A DNA stretch of 64,000 bases, taken from the NCBI GenBank assembly GCA_963758335.1, contig CAVWVF010000007.1, positions 527,710-591,709 of the forward strand, written 5' to 3'. Both the position numbers and the translations under genes were made by a program. Shown here one piece after another: positions 1-8,732 of this stretch. This DNA comes from Roseiarcus sp963758335. GTDB taxonomy: Bacteria; Pseudomonadota; Alphaproteobacteria; Rhizobiales; Beijerinckiaceae. The notes under the pieces are model-generated. The model saw only the letters and a list, made by a program, of their open reading frames with translations. It made no database searches and had not been told where the DNA came from. The stretch's first letter is position 1; every line of letters starts with the position of its first letter.

Positions 1-1
1 G

Positions 2-319
2 CGGATGATCCGCGAGCTGGCTCCATACCTTCGGGGATGGGCCGGCTACTTCGGCTTCAGCCAGTGGCGGGAGCTGCCGTCGCTCGAAGGCTGGGTCCGA
101 CGACGCCTGCGTTGCGTCGCCTGGGTCCAGTGGAAGACGCGCGGCAGGCGATACCGGGAACTGCGCCGCCTAAGCGTCCCCGAACGGCTGACGAGCGAAG
201 CTATCTTCAGCCCCAAGGGTCCTTGGCGGATCAGCTTCTGCGAAGCCCTGCACAGGGCCTTCACCAAAGCTCGCTTCCGTCGTCTGGGTTTGCCAACCAT
301 GAAGCACGTGAATGCTTAA
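2..319 (+). CDS. Group II intron reverse transcriptase/maturase, C-terminal fragment (partial at window start)
   Basis: The reading frame enters from before the window. The residues PYLRGWAGYFGFSQ and the following WVRRRLR...WVQWK segment match the C-terminal maturase (group II intron, maturase-specific) domain, which helps splice the intron RNA and place it in DNA. Only about 105 residues are visible, so the reverse transcriptase core cannot be checked. The stop is followed within 10 bases by an intron domain V-like hairpin, the arrangement expected when the ORF sits in domain IV. The family call is firm; whether the upstream intron is intact cannot be seen. Confidence 0.85.
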   Translation, partial: RMIRELAPYLRGWAGYFGFSQWRELPSLEGWVRRRLRCVAWVQWKTRGRRYRELRRLSVPERLTSEAIFSPKGPWRISFCEALHRAFTKARFRRLGLPTMKHVNA

Positions 320-325
320 TCCGCC

Positions 326-400
326 GAACCGCCGTATACGGACCCGTACGTACGGTGGTGTGGGAGGGGAGGAGCCGCGAGGCTCCCCCCTATCCCGATT
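326..400 (+). ncRNA. Group II intron domains V and VI (3' end of the intron)
   Basis: Directly after the maturase stop lies GAACCGCCGTATACGGAC followed by CCGTACGTACGGTGGT. This folds into the short hairpin typical of bacterial group II domain V, with the CCGTA...TACGG pairing. A second hairpin, GGGAGGGGAGGAGCC with GGCTCCCCCC, follows as domain VI. The intron should end at about 398-402. The next feature, an ISNCY transposase, begins about 25 bases later, so the intron appears to have inserted at the edge of that element. Confidence 0.7.
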
Positions 401-424
401 GACGGTCCCGAGCCGCCGGAGCAC

Positions 425-1689
425 TCACGACCATGAGATCGACGGCGCGTCGGATTGGGCCTCGGCTTTCTGGGCCGCCAAGAGCGCGTCGAGGCGGACA
501 TCGAGGGTCTTTTCGTCCTCGGCGGGGCTGGGCGTGGGCAGCGATCGAACGCGCGTAAAGCTCAGCGAGCGGTTCTTGTAGCGCACGCGCATGTCGCCCT
601 CCAGGAAGTGGAGCAGCGTGACCTTGGCCCCGCGCAGGGCGATGCCGGGACCGCTGGTCTTCACGCAATGAACCGCGCCGCCGACGCTGAAGGTCAGGGC
701 CTTCGACAAGGTGCGCTCCTCGCGTCGGGCCAGCGTCTCATCGAGCGCGTTCAAACCGTGCTTCCACGGCGGTGCGCGTCCTCGCCGTCTCGCGGCGCCA
801 GGGCGAACCTGGCGTTTCATCGCGCCATGAAGGTCGGCGCGAAGGCCTGAGCCTCCTCGATCGTCGATATCCCCCGCAGGCGCATCTCCCGCACCAGCCG
901 GTCCTGCGGGGTCTGGTTGGCCCGCTCGACGCGGCCCTTGGCCTGAGGGGTGAGCGCGGTGATCAACTTGATGCGCAATCGCTCGGCGACGCGGCCGAAT
1001 TCGGTCTTGCCGTCGCCGCCGACCGCGTCCTTGGCGTTGACGCGGAAGATGCCGTGCCGATCCGAATAGAACGCCAGCGGACAGCCGTGCACCACGACAT
1101 GGGTCCTGAGCGCCCGGAGATAGGCGCGCGTCGTCTCGCAGGGCGCGAACTGCAACGCCGTCAGCCGCCCCGTCGCGTCGTCGATGAACACGATCAGCGC
1201 ACAGCGCGGACCGCGCCCCTCGAACCAATCGTGCGGGCTGGCGTCGATCTGGATCAACTCGCCGAAGCGCGGACGCCGCTCGCGCAGTTGAAACACCCGC
1301 TTATGACGCCGCCGCTTCGGTTTCCAAACCCCGAGTTCGATCTGAAGCCGCCGAACCGTCTCGCGCGAGACCGCGATCCCTTCCAGTTCCGCCAGCTTCT
1401 CCGCCGCCAGCGTGGGGCCGAAATCCTTGTACTTGCCCACAAGAAAGCCTTTCACCCGGGCCGTCACGCCCGCGTCCAAACGACAATTCGACGCCCGCCC
1501 CCGCCGGCGCGAAACCAGACCGGCGTCGCCCCGTTCTCGATAGGCCCGAACAAGCCGCTTCGCCTGCCGAACGCAAAGCCCCAGCCGCTCCGCCGCCAGC
1601 CCCTGCCGCAAAACCTTGCTCGCGACCTGCCCAATCACCACCAGCCGTTCGCGCTCCGCCGAACTCATCGCCAAAATCCCCTCGCCCAT
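425..1689 (-). pseudogene. ISNCY-type DDE transposase, inactivated by a stop and a frameshift
   Basis: The N-terminal 290 residues read from 1689 to the TGA at 817-819. They contain a helix-turn-helix region and DDE core motifs: LIQIDAS (first Asp), FYSDRHGIFR (second Asp) and GRVERANQT (Glu). The family's C-terminal part (ETLARREERTLSKALTF ... LRGAKVTL) continues in another frame down to 425. After the TGA the original frame carries on for about 17 codons (NARFALAPRDGEDAH) and then a single base is missing near 768-771, so the gene has two separate lesions. It is probably a dead element. Inverted repeats at the 425 side were not found. Confidence 0.8.
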
Positions 1690-1711
1690 TCACGTCCCCC
1701 AACTCTTCCAC

Positions 1712-1760
1712 AAGGGGACATTCCTACTTTGCTAAAAGGGGACATTCTCATGTTGTGCTA
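1712..1760. repeat. Tandem repeat at the start side of the ISNCY element
   Basis: Two copies of AAGGGGACATTC, each followed by a related tail ending in TGCTA, lie head to tail just upstream of the ISNCY transposase start (1712-1734 and 1736-1760, approximately). Arrays of this kind are typical transposase-binding sites at IS termini. I therefore take this as the element's right end, with the IS1380 element beginning close by. Confidence 0.5.
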
Positions 1761-1874
1761 GCAAGGATCCCCCAATTCCGCATCAAGGAAAGTGAAGTGG
1801 GAGTTGGTCCTGTTTGATCAGGGAGATAGGCTGAGATTTGCGAATCAACGCCATCACCAACGAGGTGACTGAGG

Positions 1875-3383
1875 GTGGCACAGGGGCTCTTGCCGTTCCA
1901 GTACGAATCCGAGGCGGGCGAGGCGGGGCTCACCGGTCTTGCGGGGCTTCCCCTGTATTTGGAGTTGTGGCGCGCGGCCGGACTGGATGTGGCGGTGGCG
2001 CGTCACGTCGCGGTGAGCGGCGCCCAGGGCTGGAGCGATCGGCAGATGGTGTCGGCGCTGGTCTTGCTGAACCTTGCCGGGGGTGAGGGTCTCGATGATC
2101 TCGACCGGCTGGAGGCGGACGGCGGTCTGTGCCGGCTGGTGCGGGCGGCGGACGCGCACGGGCGGAGCCGGCTGGAGCGGCGGGCGGAGGCGCGGCGCTG
2201 GCGGCGGCAGCGGTCGCGCGCGCTGCCCTCGTCGGATGCGGCGGGCCGGTGGCTTGCGGGGTTTCACGACGCCGGCGAGGAGGCGTGGCGGCAAGTCGGG
2301 CGGGCGTTCATCCCGGCCGCGAGCCGCGGCGTAGCGGGCCTGTGGCGGGTGAACGGCGAGCTTCTGCGGATGGCCCGGGCGCGGCATCCGGTGGCGCAGG
2401 CGACGCTCGACATGGACGCTACGCTCATCGAGACGCAAAAGCGCGAAGCGCTCTACTGCTACAAGCACTTCAAGGCCTATCAGCCGCTCAACACCTGGTG
2501 GGCGGAGCAGGGCCTGATCGTGCATTCGGAGTTCCGCGACGGCAACGTGCCGGCGGGGTACGAGCAATTGCGCGTTCTCGAAGAGGCGGCGCGCCTGCTG
2601 CCGGCGGGGGTGAGCAAGCTCTATCTGCGCTCGGACACGGCAGGCTATCAGCAGGATCTTCTCAAGTATTGCGCCGAGGGCAAGAACGAGCGCTTCGGGG
2701 TGATCGAATTCGCCGTCGGGGCGGACGTGACGGGGGAGTTCAAGCAAGCTGCGGCGGAACTGCCCGAGTCGGCCTGGCGGCCGCTCGATCGGATCGTCGA
2801 CGGCGAGCGCTATGCCGGCGATCAGCAATGGGCGGAGGTCGGCTACGTGCCGAATTGGGCAGCCATGAGCAAGAGAGCGCCGGACTACCGCTTCCTGGCG
2901 ATCCGCGAGCCGTTGTGCGAGCTCGATCTCGGCGATGCGGAGCAGTTGCCCTTTCCGACGATGAGCTTCGGGACGCCGGGCCGCTACAAGCTGTTCGGCC
3001 TCGTCACCAACCGCACACTGCCCGGCGACGACGTGATCCGCTGGCAGCGCGAGCGCTGCGGCAAGAGCGAGGAAGCGCATGCGGTGATGAAGGACGATCT
3101 CGCCGGCGGACGGCTGCCGAGCGGACTGTTCGGGGCCAATGCGGCGTGGTGGGCGATCATGGTCCTCGCCCACAATCTCAACGCGCTGATGAAGCATCGG
3201 GTGCTCGGCGGCGATTGGGCGGCGCGGCGCATGAAGGCGATGCGGTTTCATCTGATCGCCCTGCCGGGCCGGGTCGTGCGCCACGCGCGCCGGCTGATCG
3301 TGCGGCTTTCGGCCGGCGCTCTCGATCTGATCCGCGACGTGCGCGCCGCCATCCTTGCCCTGCACCCGGCGCCGAGCGGATGA
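1875..3383 (+). CDS. IS1380-family transposase
   Basis: This 502-residue DDE transposase appears full length with no internal lesion. It begins at a GTG (GTG GCA CAG), which gives the family-like start MAQGLLPFQYESEAG. Family-typical segments are LDMDATLIETQKREALYCYKH (first Asp), RSDTAGYQQDLLKYC (second Asp) and the C-terminal WQRERCGKSEEAHAVMKDDL region with the catalytic Glu. It lies between a dead ISNCY element and an IS1182-type element. I could not identify convincing terminal inverted repeats, so element borders are not given. Confidence 0.9.
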   Translation: MAQGLLPFQYESEAGEAGLTGLAGLPLYLELWRAAGLDVAVARHVAVSGAQGWSDRQMVSALVLLNLAGGEGLDDLDRLEADGGLCRLVRAADAHGRSRLERRAEARRWRRQRSRALPSSDAAGRWLAGFHDAGEEAWRQVGRAFIPAASRGVAGLWRVNGELLRMARARHPVAQATLDMDATLIETQKREALYCYKHFKAYQPLNTWWAEQGLIVHSEFRDGNVPAGYEQLRVLEEAARLLPAGVSKLYLRSDTAGYQQDLLKYCAEGKNERFGVIEFAVGADVTGEFKQAAAELPESAWRPLDRIVDGERYAGDQQWAEVGYVPNWAAMSKRAPDYRFLAIREPLCELDLGDAEQLPFPTMSFGTPGRYKLFGLVTNRTLPGDDVIRWQRERCGKSEEAHAVMKDDLAGGRLPSGLFGANAAWWAIMVLAHNLNALMKHRVLGGDWAARRMKAMRFHLIALPGRVVRHARRLIVRLSAGALDLIRDVRAAILALHPAPSG

Positions 3384-3600
3384 TCGCCCCACCCCTTCCG
3401 CCAGATCTGCCGACAACGCCGGGCGCGGCCGGTCACGGCGGCGTCGTGACCGCACGGCCCGGGCAGGACTCGTCAACGATGCAGGAGGCTAGCCGCCCAC
3501 AACTATAGCGCGAACCCGCTCATCTCATCTGCAGCCCGAGCCCCGCCGCTCCCGAAAATCCGCCCGCCCCGCGGCTCGCTTCACCCGTGCTCACCAATTA

Positions 3601-5204
3601 CTAGCAGCCTGTCGGACTGGGGGGTTGCGGTTGATCGCCGCGAATGATTTTGGCGGTTGCGGCGGCGCCGGGGCGTTGAGTTGGGTGCAGAAAGCGGTTG
3701 AAGGGGCCGGAGATCGGCGTTTCCTGGGGACCTGTCCGCCGAGCCGGCGCACCTCAGCCTTGTCAGGCCGGGACGAGGGCGAACATCCGCTTGATGTTCC
3801 AGACCATGGTGACGAGGCTCCATTCGCCGCGCGCGCCCGCGAGGCCGCGCAGCGAAAATTGACGGAATCCCAGCGCCGATTTGATGATCCCGAACACCGG
3901 CTCCGGCATCTGCTTGCGCAGCGCGTAAAGCGCCCGGCCTGCCGGCGTCTTCAGCCGATGCGCCATCGCCTCGACCGGCGTTGGATCTTGCGGCGCTTCC
4001 GGCGCCGCTTGGAAGAGCTCGGCCAACGGTGGATGATGCGGCTGACGGCCCATGGCGATCAGCGGTTCGATCCCCGCCTTGTCGCAAGCCGCGACGTTCG
4101 CCGCGCTGAAATAGCCCGTATCCGCCAGCAGGCATTCGGGCTTGCCCAGTTCGTCGGCAAGAGCCTCGATCTTGTCCAGCATCGGTTCGAGTTGCTGCTT
4201 GTCGTTGGGCGCCTGGCTCACGGCGCTCGCCACCACCAGCAGACTTCCCGCCGCCACCGCGGCCTGGGCGTTGTAGCATTGATCGAAGCCGCCGCCGGCC
4301 ACCGGCATGATGCGCGACTCCTCGTCGGTCAGGTTGATCTGGTCGTTGGGGCGCGGCCCCTCGACCGGAGGTTCGGGAGGCTTGCCGCGCGGCTGTTTCC
4401 CGCTCGCCTCCGCCTTCGCCTGCCGCGCCGCGAGCCTGGCTTCGTGCTCCGCCTGCTCGCGCGCATGGCGTTCCTTGGCCCGCGCCTCGATCTTCGCCCG
4501 CGCCTCGGCCAGCTTGCGCAACCGCTCTTCGCGCCGCGCCAGTTCGTCCGGTATCGACATGCCGTCGGGAATGTCCGCCGCGTCGGCAGCTTCGGCTTTG
4601 GCCATCAGATCGGCGACTTCGGCTTTCAACTGCGCCTCGACCTTGCCGGCGTGTTCATAAGACAGCGCGCTGTGCCGGCTGGCGTTGGCGTGAATCTTCG
4701 TGCCGTCCAGCGCCACCGTCCCCATCTTCAGAACGCCCATCTCCCGCGCCAGCAGCAGCACTTGAACGAACAGAGCTTCGATCTCCGCCAGAAAACGCCG
4801 CCTGAAGCTCGCGATCGTGTCGTGGTCGGGATGATCGTTGGCCGCGATGAACCGGAACGCCACCGAGTTATAAGTCGCACGCTCCAGCTTGCGGCTCGAA
4901 AACACGCCCGTCGCATAGCCGTAAACCAGAATGCCCAGCAGCATTCGCGGATGATACGACGCCGACCCGGAACCGCGATAACTGCCGCTCATCGCGCGAA
5001 GATCGAGCCCGTCGACAACCTCCACGACAAATCGCGCCAGATGTTTCTCGGGAAGCCATTCGTCGACCGAGGGAGGCAGCAAGAACCCCGTCTCGCGATC
5101 GATCGTACGAAAATTGCTCATCAAAAAAGCCCGCCGCCCTGCGCGAATCAATGCCTGATTCTAGCGTAATCGCAGGCGCGGCGTTAAGTCCGACAGGCTG
5201 CTAG
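3601..5204 (-). mobile_element. IS1182-type insertion sequence with perfect 18-bp terminal repeats
   Basis: CTAGCAGCCTGTCGGACT at 3601-3618 is repeated exactly in inverse orientation at 5187-5204. Both outermost four bases are the palindrome CTAG, so the true inverted repeat may be 14 bp with CTAG as a target duplication; the sequence alone cannot separate the two readings. The single gene inside is an intact transposase on the minus strand. The right end lies 27 bases before the -35 box of the thiamine operon, so the element sits just outside the thi promoter. Confidence 0.9.
3763..5121 (-). CDS. IS1182-family transposase
   Basis: The start MSNFRTIDRETGFLLPPSVDEW matches the conserved family N-terminus, so I prefer 5121 over the upstream ATG at 5151. 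Domain order: an N-terminal DUF772-like region (HPRMLLGILVYGYATGVFSSRKLE, DHDTIASFRRRF); a catalytic core with VALDGTKIHANASRH; a long charged Ala/Glu/Lys-rich coiled-coil insertion at about residues 165-235; then LADTGYFSAANV and the C-terminal EPVFGIIKSALGFRQFSLRGL segment holding the last acidic residue. The gene is about 452 residues, uninterrupted and probably active. Confidence 0.92.
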   Translation of the reverse strand: MSNFRTIDRETGFLLPPSVDEWLPEKHLARFVVEVVDGLDLRAMSGSYRGSGSASYHPRMLLGILVYGYATGVFSSRKLERATYNSVAFRFIAANDHPDHDTIASFRRRFLAEIEALFVQVLLLAREMGVLKMGTVALDGTKIHANASRHSALSYEHAGKVEAQLKAEVADLMAKAEAADAADIPDGMSIPDELARREERLRKLAEARAKIEARAKERHAREQAEHEARLAARQAKAEASGKQPRGKPPEPPVEGPRPNDQINLTDEESRIMPVAGGGFDQCYNAQAAVAAGSLLVVASAVSQAPNDKQQLEPMLDKIEALADELGKPECLLADTGYFSAANVAACDKAGIEPLIAMGRQPHHPPLAELFQAAPEAPQDPTPVEAMAHRLKTPAGRALYALRKQMPEPVFGIIKSALGFRQFSLRGLAGARGEWSLVTMVWNIKRMFALVPA

Positions 5205-5231
5205 TTGCGGGATCCTGGGATCCGACCGGTG

Positions 5232-5260
5232 TTGACAGAACGGCTGCCGAGGCCCAGATT
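5232..5260 (+). promoter_or_regulatory. Predicted sigma-70-type promoter of the thi operon
   Basis: A perfect -35 box TTGACA (5232-5237) is followed after 17 bases by CAGATT (5255-5260), a weak -10. Transcription would start near 5267, just before the TPP aptamer. The IS1182-type element ends 27 bases upstream of the -35 box and leaves the promoter itself intact. Confidence 0.6.
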
Positions 5261-5267
5261 TGATCCT

Positions 5268-5352
5268 TGCTCGAGGGGCGTCCCGAACGGGGCTGAGACG
5301 GCGACGAGCCGAACCCTTTGAACCTGATCCGGGTCATGCCGGCGAAGGGACT
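5268..5352 (+). promoter_or_regulatory. TPP (thiamin pyrophosphate) riboswitch, THI-box
   Basis: The conserved aptamer is plain: AGGGGCGTCCC, then GGGGCTGAGACGGCG (the CUGAGA core), the variable arm, and ACCCTTTGAACCTGATCCGG with GTCATGCCGGCGAAGGGA. Thiamin pyrophosphate binding to this fold lowers expression of thiamine synthesis genes. It lies between the TTGACA promoter and thiC, as expected for a thiC leader. Its 3' side (GAAGGGA) is shared with the terminator-like hairpin that follows. Confidence 0.95.
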
Positions 5353-5390
5353 GAAGCGGCCGCGTTTCCTCCATCCGTTCAGTCCCTTTC
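5345..5390 (+). terminator. Terminator hairpin of the TPP riboswitch expression platform
   Basis: AAGGGACTGAA (5345-5355) pairs perfectly over 11 bases with TTCAGTCCCTT (5378-5388), followed by T and a pyrimidine run. The left arm overlaps the closing strand of the aptamer, so ligand-bound and terminator states can exchange strands. The T-run is short, so a role in blocking the ribosome site rather than ending transcription is also possible. Confidence 0.65.
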
Positions 5391-5426
5391 CGCCGTCGGA
5401 CCGCAACCCGCGCGAGGAGAGGGCCC

Positions 5427-7247
5427 ATGAACGAGATCGCCAAATTCGCCGCGCCGCACGACGTCACCGCTGGGCCGATCGCCGGCTCGCGCAAGGTCTA
5501 CGCCTCGCCGAAGGGCCGCGCCGACATCCGCGTGCCGTTCCGCGAGATCGCGCTCAGCGACCCGAACGAGCCGCCGGTCAGGGTCTATGACCCTTCCGGC
5601 CCCTACACCGAGCGCGCGGCTGGGATCGACCTCGACCAAGGCCTGCCGCCGGTGCGCGAGTCCTGGATCGTGTCGCGCGGCTATTCCGCGATCGAAGGGC
5701 GCACGGTCAGGCCGGAGGACAACGGCGTCGTCTCGGCCGATCATCTCGCGCCGCTATGCCCGGCGAAGCGCAGGCTGCGCGCCGGAAGCGCGGGCCAGCT
5801 CGTCACCCAATACGAATTCGCCCGCGCCGGCGTGATCACCGAAGAGATGATCTATGTCGCCCATCGCGAGAACCTCGCACGGGAGGCGGCGGTCGAGGAG
5901 GCGGGCGCGCGGATCGCCGAGGGCGAGAGTTTTGGCGCCGAGATCCCCGAATTCGTGACACCGGAGTTCGTGCGAAGCGAGGCGGCGCGCGGGCGCGCGA
6001 TCATTCCGGCCAACATCAATCACGTCGAGCTCGAGCCGATGGCGATCGGCCGCAATTTCCTGGTCAAGGTCAACGCCAACATCGGCAATTCGGCGATGAG
6101 CTCCGGCGTCGCCGAGGAAGTCGAGAAGATGGTGTGGGCGATCCGCTGGGGCGCCGACACGGTCATGGATCTCTCGACCGGCCGCAACATCCACAACATC
6201 CGCTCCTGGATCGTGCGCAATTCGCCGGTTCCGATCGGCACGGTGCCGATCTACCAGGCGCTGGAGAAGGTCGGCGGCGATCCACTCAAGCTCGACTGGG
6301 AGGTGTTCAAGGACACGCTGATCGAGCAGGCGGAGCAGGGCGTCGACTATTTCACCATCCACGCCGGCGTCAGGCTCGCCTATGTGCCGCTGACGGCCAA
6401 GCGCGTGACCGGCATCGTGTCGCGCGGCGGCTCGATCATGGCGCGCTGGTGCCTCGCCGGCCACCGCGAGAGCTTCCTTTACGAGCGCTTCGGCGACATC
6501 TGCGACATCATGCGCAAATACGACGTTTCGTTCTCGCTCGGTGACGGGCTCCGGCCCGGCTCCACCGCCGACGCCAACGACAGGGCGCAATTCGCCGAGC
6601 TCGAGACGCTGGGCGAGCTCACCAAGGTGGCGTGGGCCAAGGGCTGCCAAGTGATGATCGAGGGCCCCGGCCACGTGCCGATGCACAAGATCAAGATCAA
6701 CATGGAGAAGCAGCTCAGCGAATGCGGCGAGGCGCCGTTCTATACGCTCGGGCCGCTGGTGACCGACATCGCGCCGGGCTACGACCACATCACCTCGGGC
6801 ATCGGCGCGGCGATGATCGGCTGGTTCGGCACCGCGATGCTCTGCTACGTCACCCCGAAGGAGCATCTCGGCCTGCCCGACCGCGACGACGTGAAGACCG
6901 GCGTCATCACCTATCGCATCGCCGCCCACGCCGCCGATCTCGCCAAGGGCCATCCGGCCGCGCGCATCCGCGACGACGCGATCTCGCGGGCGCGCTTCGA
7001 CTTCCGCTGGCAGGACCAGTTCAACCTCGGGCTCGACCCCGACACGGCGCAGAAATTCCATGACGAGACCCTGCCGAGGGAGAGCCACAAGGTCGCGCAT
7101 TTCTGCTCGATGTGCGGGCCAAAATTCTGCTCAATGAAGATCACCCAGGATCTTCGCGCCGAAGCGGAGGCGCTGGCCGGCATGGCGGAGAAGTCGCACG
7201 AATTCATCGAGGCCGGCGGAGCCCTCTACGTGAAGGCGGCGGAATGA
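5427..7247 (+). CDS. thiC: Phosphomethylpyrimidine synthase ThiC
   Basis: ThiC is the radical SAM enzyme that rearranges aminoimidazole ribotide to the pyrimidine phosphate HMP-P, half of thiamine. The product is 606 residues, normal length. The C-terminal iron-sulfur motif is visible as CSMCGPKFCSM (C-x2-C-x4-C), and the signature segments GRNFLVKVNANIGNSA, GADTVMDLSTG and EGPGHVPMHKI are all present. A purine-rich GCGAGGAGAGGG precedes the ATG. It is the first gene after the TPP riboswitch and is followed one base after its stop by thiO, so it heads the operon. No lesions were seen. Confidence 0.97.
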   Translation: MNEIAKFAAPHDVTAGPIAGSRKVYASPKGRADIRVPFREIALSDPNEPPVRVYDPSGPYTERAAGIDLDQGLPPVRESWIVSRGYSAIEGRTVRPEDNGVVSADHLAPLCPAKRRLRAGSAGQLVTQYEFARAGVITEEMIYVAHRENLAREAAVEEAGARIAEGESFGAEIPEFVTPEFVRSEAARGRAIIPANINHVELEPMAIGRNFLVKVNANIGNSAMSSGVAEEVEKMVWAIRWGADTVMDLSTGRNIHNIRSWIVRNSPVPIGTVPIYQALEKVGGDPLKLDWEVFKDTLIEQAEQGVDYFTIHAGVRLAYVPLTAKRVTGIVSRGGSIMARWCLAGHRESFLYERFGDICDIMRKYDVSFSLGDGLRPGSTADANDRAQFAELETLGELTKVAWAKGCQVMIEGPGHVPMHKIKINMEKQLSECGEAPFYTLGPLVTDIAPGYDHITSGIGAAMIGWFGTAMLCYVTPKEHLGLPDRDDVKTGVITYRIAAHAADLAKGHPAARIRDDAISRARFDFRWQDQFNLGLDPDTAQKFHDETLPRESHKVAHFCSMCGPKFCSMKITQDLRAEAEALAGMAEKSHEFIEAGGALYVKAAE

Positions 7248-7248
7248 A

Positions 7249-8427
7249 ATGCGCGCGACGGTGGTGGGCGCCGGAGTCGCCGGACTTGCGACCGCGGTGA
7301 CGCTCGCGGAGCGCGGCGCGGAGGTCACGCTCGTCGAGCGCGCCGAAGACCTCGGCGCCAGCGCCTCCTGGCTCGCCGGCGGGATGCTCGCGCCGTTCTG
7401 CGAGGGCGAGAGTGCGCCCCCTGAGGTGGTCGAGCTCGGCAAACGCGCGCTCGACTGGTGGGACGCGCGTGTCCCGGGGGTCGTGCGCGAGGGCGCCTTG
7501 GTCATCGCCCCGCCGCGCGACGTCGGCGAGATCGAGCGCTTCGCCCGGCGGACCAACGGTTACGCGCGGGTGGACGAAGCGTGCATCGCCGCGCTCGAGC
7601 CGGACCTGTCGGGCCGCTTCCACAAGGGCCTCTTCTTCGCCGGCGAGGGCCATCTCGATCCGCGCGCCGCCTTGCGCGCGCTCGTTGAGACGCTGCGCGG
7701 GCAGGGGGTCGAATTGCGCTTCGGCGTCGACGGGGCGCCCCCTCTCCCGCGAGCGGGAGAGGGTCGGGGTGGCCCTTCGGGCCACCTTCTCCCGCAAGCG
7801 GGAGAAGGGATCGTCATCGACTGCCGGGGCTTCGCCGCGCGCCCGGATCTGCCCGAATTGCGCGGCGTGCGCGGCGAGATGATCCGTGTGCGCACGAGAG
7901 AGGTGAGGCTCACGCGGACCGTGCGCCTTCTGCACCCGCGCCTGCCTCTCTATGTCGTGCCGAGGGCGGACGGCGAATACATGATCGGCGCGACGATGAT
8001 CGAGAGCGCGGAAAAGGGCGCGGTCACCGTGCGCTCGGCGCTCGATCTCTTGGGTGCGGCCTATGCGCTCCATCCCGCCTTTGGCGAAGCGGAGATCCTC
8101 GAGATGAGCGCCGACGTGCGCCCCGCCTATCCCGACAACGAGCCGCGCATCGAGGAGCGCGTGGGCCGCATCTTCGTCAACGGCTTCTACCGCCACGGCT
8201 TTCTGCTCGCGCCCGCCTTCGCCGAGCGCGCCGCCGCGCTCGCGTTCGAGCGGGCGGGGGAGGCATGGGAGGAATTCGAGCGTCCGTCGGCGCGGCAAGA
8301 AGAGGCGCATTTGGGGCGCGGGCTCGTCGAGAATCTTGCCGGTGTCGGAGAAATCGAATTGCCGCCGCGCGACGATGACTGGCGGGACCCGTTCGCCGCT
8401 CTATTCAATGACGACGAGGAGGCGTGA
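7249..8427 (+). CDS. thiO: Glycine oxidase ThiO (FAD-dependent), carrying an in-frame palindromic repeat
   Basis: ThiO oxidises glycine to dehydroglycine (iminoglycine), which is used by thiazole synthase. The 392-residue protein opens with a Rossmann FAD motif (VVGAGVAGLATAVTLAERG) and the SWLAGGMLAPFCEGE segment of the D-amino-acid oxidase family, and ends with a PDNEPRIEERVGRIFVNGFYRHGFLLAP FAD-binding region. Between about residues 164 and 188 the normal fold is interrupted by a 24-residue Gly/Pro-rich stretch encoded by a palindromic element at 7740-7809 that keeps the frame. Sitting between thiC and thiS supports the assignment. Activity with the insert is expected but untested. Confidence 0.93.
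   Translation: MRATVVGAGVAGLATAVTLAERGAEVTLVERAEDLGASASWLAGGMLAPFCEGESAPPEVVELGKRALDWWDARVPGVVREGALVIAPPRDVGEIERFARRTNGYARVDEACIAALEPDLSGRFHKGLFFAGEGHLDPRAALRALVETLRGQGVELRFGVDGAPPLPRAGEGRGGPSGHLLPQAGEGIVIDCRGFAARPDLPELRGVRGEMIRVRTREVRLTRTVRLLHPRLPLYVVPRADGEYMIGATMIESAEKGAVTVRSALDLLGAAYALHPAFGEAEILEMSADVRPAYPDNEPRIEERVGRIFVNGFYRHGFLLAPAFAERAAALAFERAGEAWEEFERPSARQEEAHLGRGLVENLAGVGEIELPPRDDDWRDPFAALFNDDEEA
7740..7809. repeat. Palindromic repeat, family A (copy inside thiO, read in frame)
   Basis: Three hairpins follow each other: CTCTCCCGC/GCGGGAGAG (7741-7762), GTGGCCC-TTC-GGGCCAC, and TTCTCCCGC/GCGGGAGAA (7787-7808). The same building blocks recur near 9664, 10656, 28459, 34873 and 40331. 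The copy lies within the thiO reading frame and encodes the residues around LPRAGEG and LPQAGEG. Confidence 0.85.
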
Positions 8428-8510
8428 GTTCTCTGCGACATGAACATCGCCGAATTGCTGCAATGTCGAGCCGGCGCGAGGGGACTCGCACGAAACGATG
8501 AGGCGCGTGG

Positions 8511-8708
8511 ATGAAGCTTGTCGTCAACGGCGTCGAGCGAGACATTGAAGCGGCCACGATCGCCGCGGCGCTGAAAGCGCTCGAATACGAAGGCACGGTC
8601 GTCGCGACCGCGCTCAACGGCGAGTTCGTGCCCGCCCGCGCGCGCGAGGTGACGCCGGTGAAGGACGGCGATCGGATCGAAATTCTTGCGCCCCGGCAGG
8701 GGGGGTGA
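8511..8708 (+). CDS. thiS: Sulfur carrier protein ThiS
   Basis: ThiS is the small ubiquitin-fold protein that carries sulfur as a C-terminal thiocarboxylate to the thiazole synthase. This one is 65 residues, begins MKLVVNGVERDIEAATIAAAL and ends in the obligatory Gly-Gly (APRQGG). It is placed between thiO and thiG as in other Hyphomicrobiales. An 83-base spacer separates it from thiO, and a family B repeat separates it from thiG. The gene that activates ThiS (thiF) is not in the window. Confidence 0.95.
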   Translation: MKLVVNGVERDIEAATIAAALKALEYEGTVVATALNGEFVPARAREVTPVKDGDRIEILAPRQGG

Positions 8709-8732
8709 GATGGCAGTCGGCGTCAAAAACAG

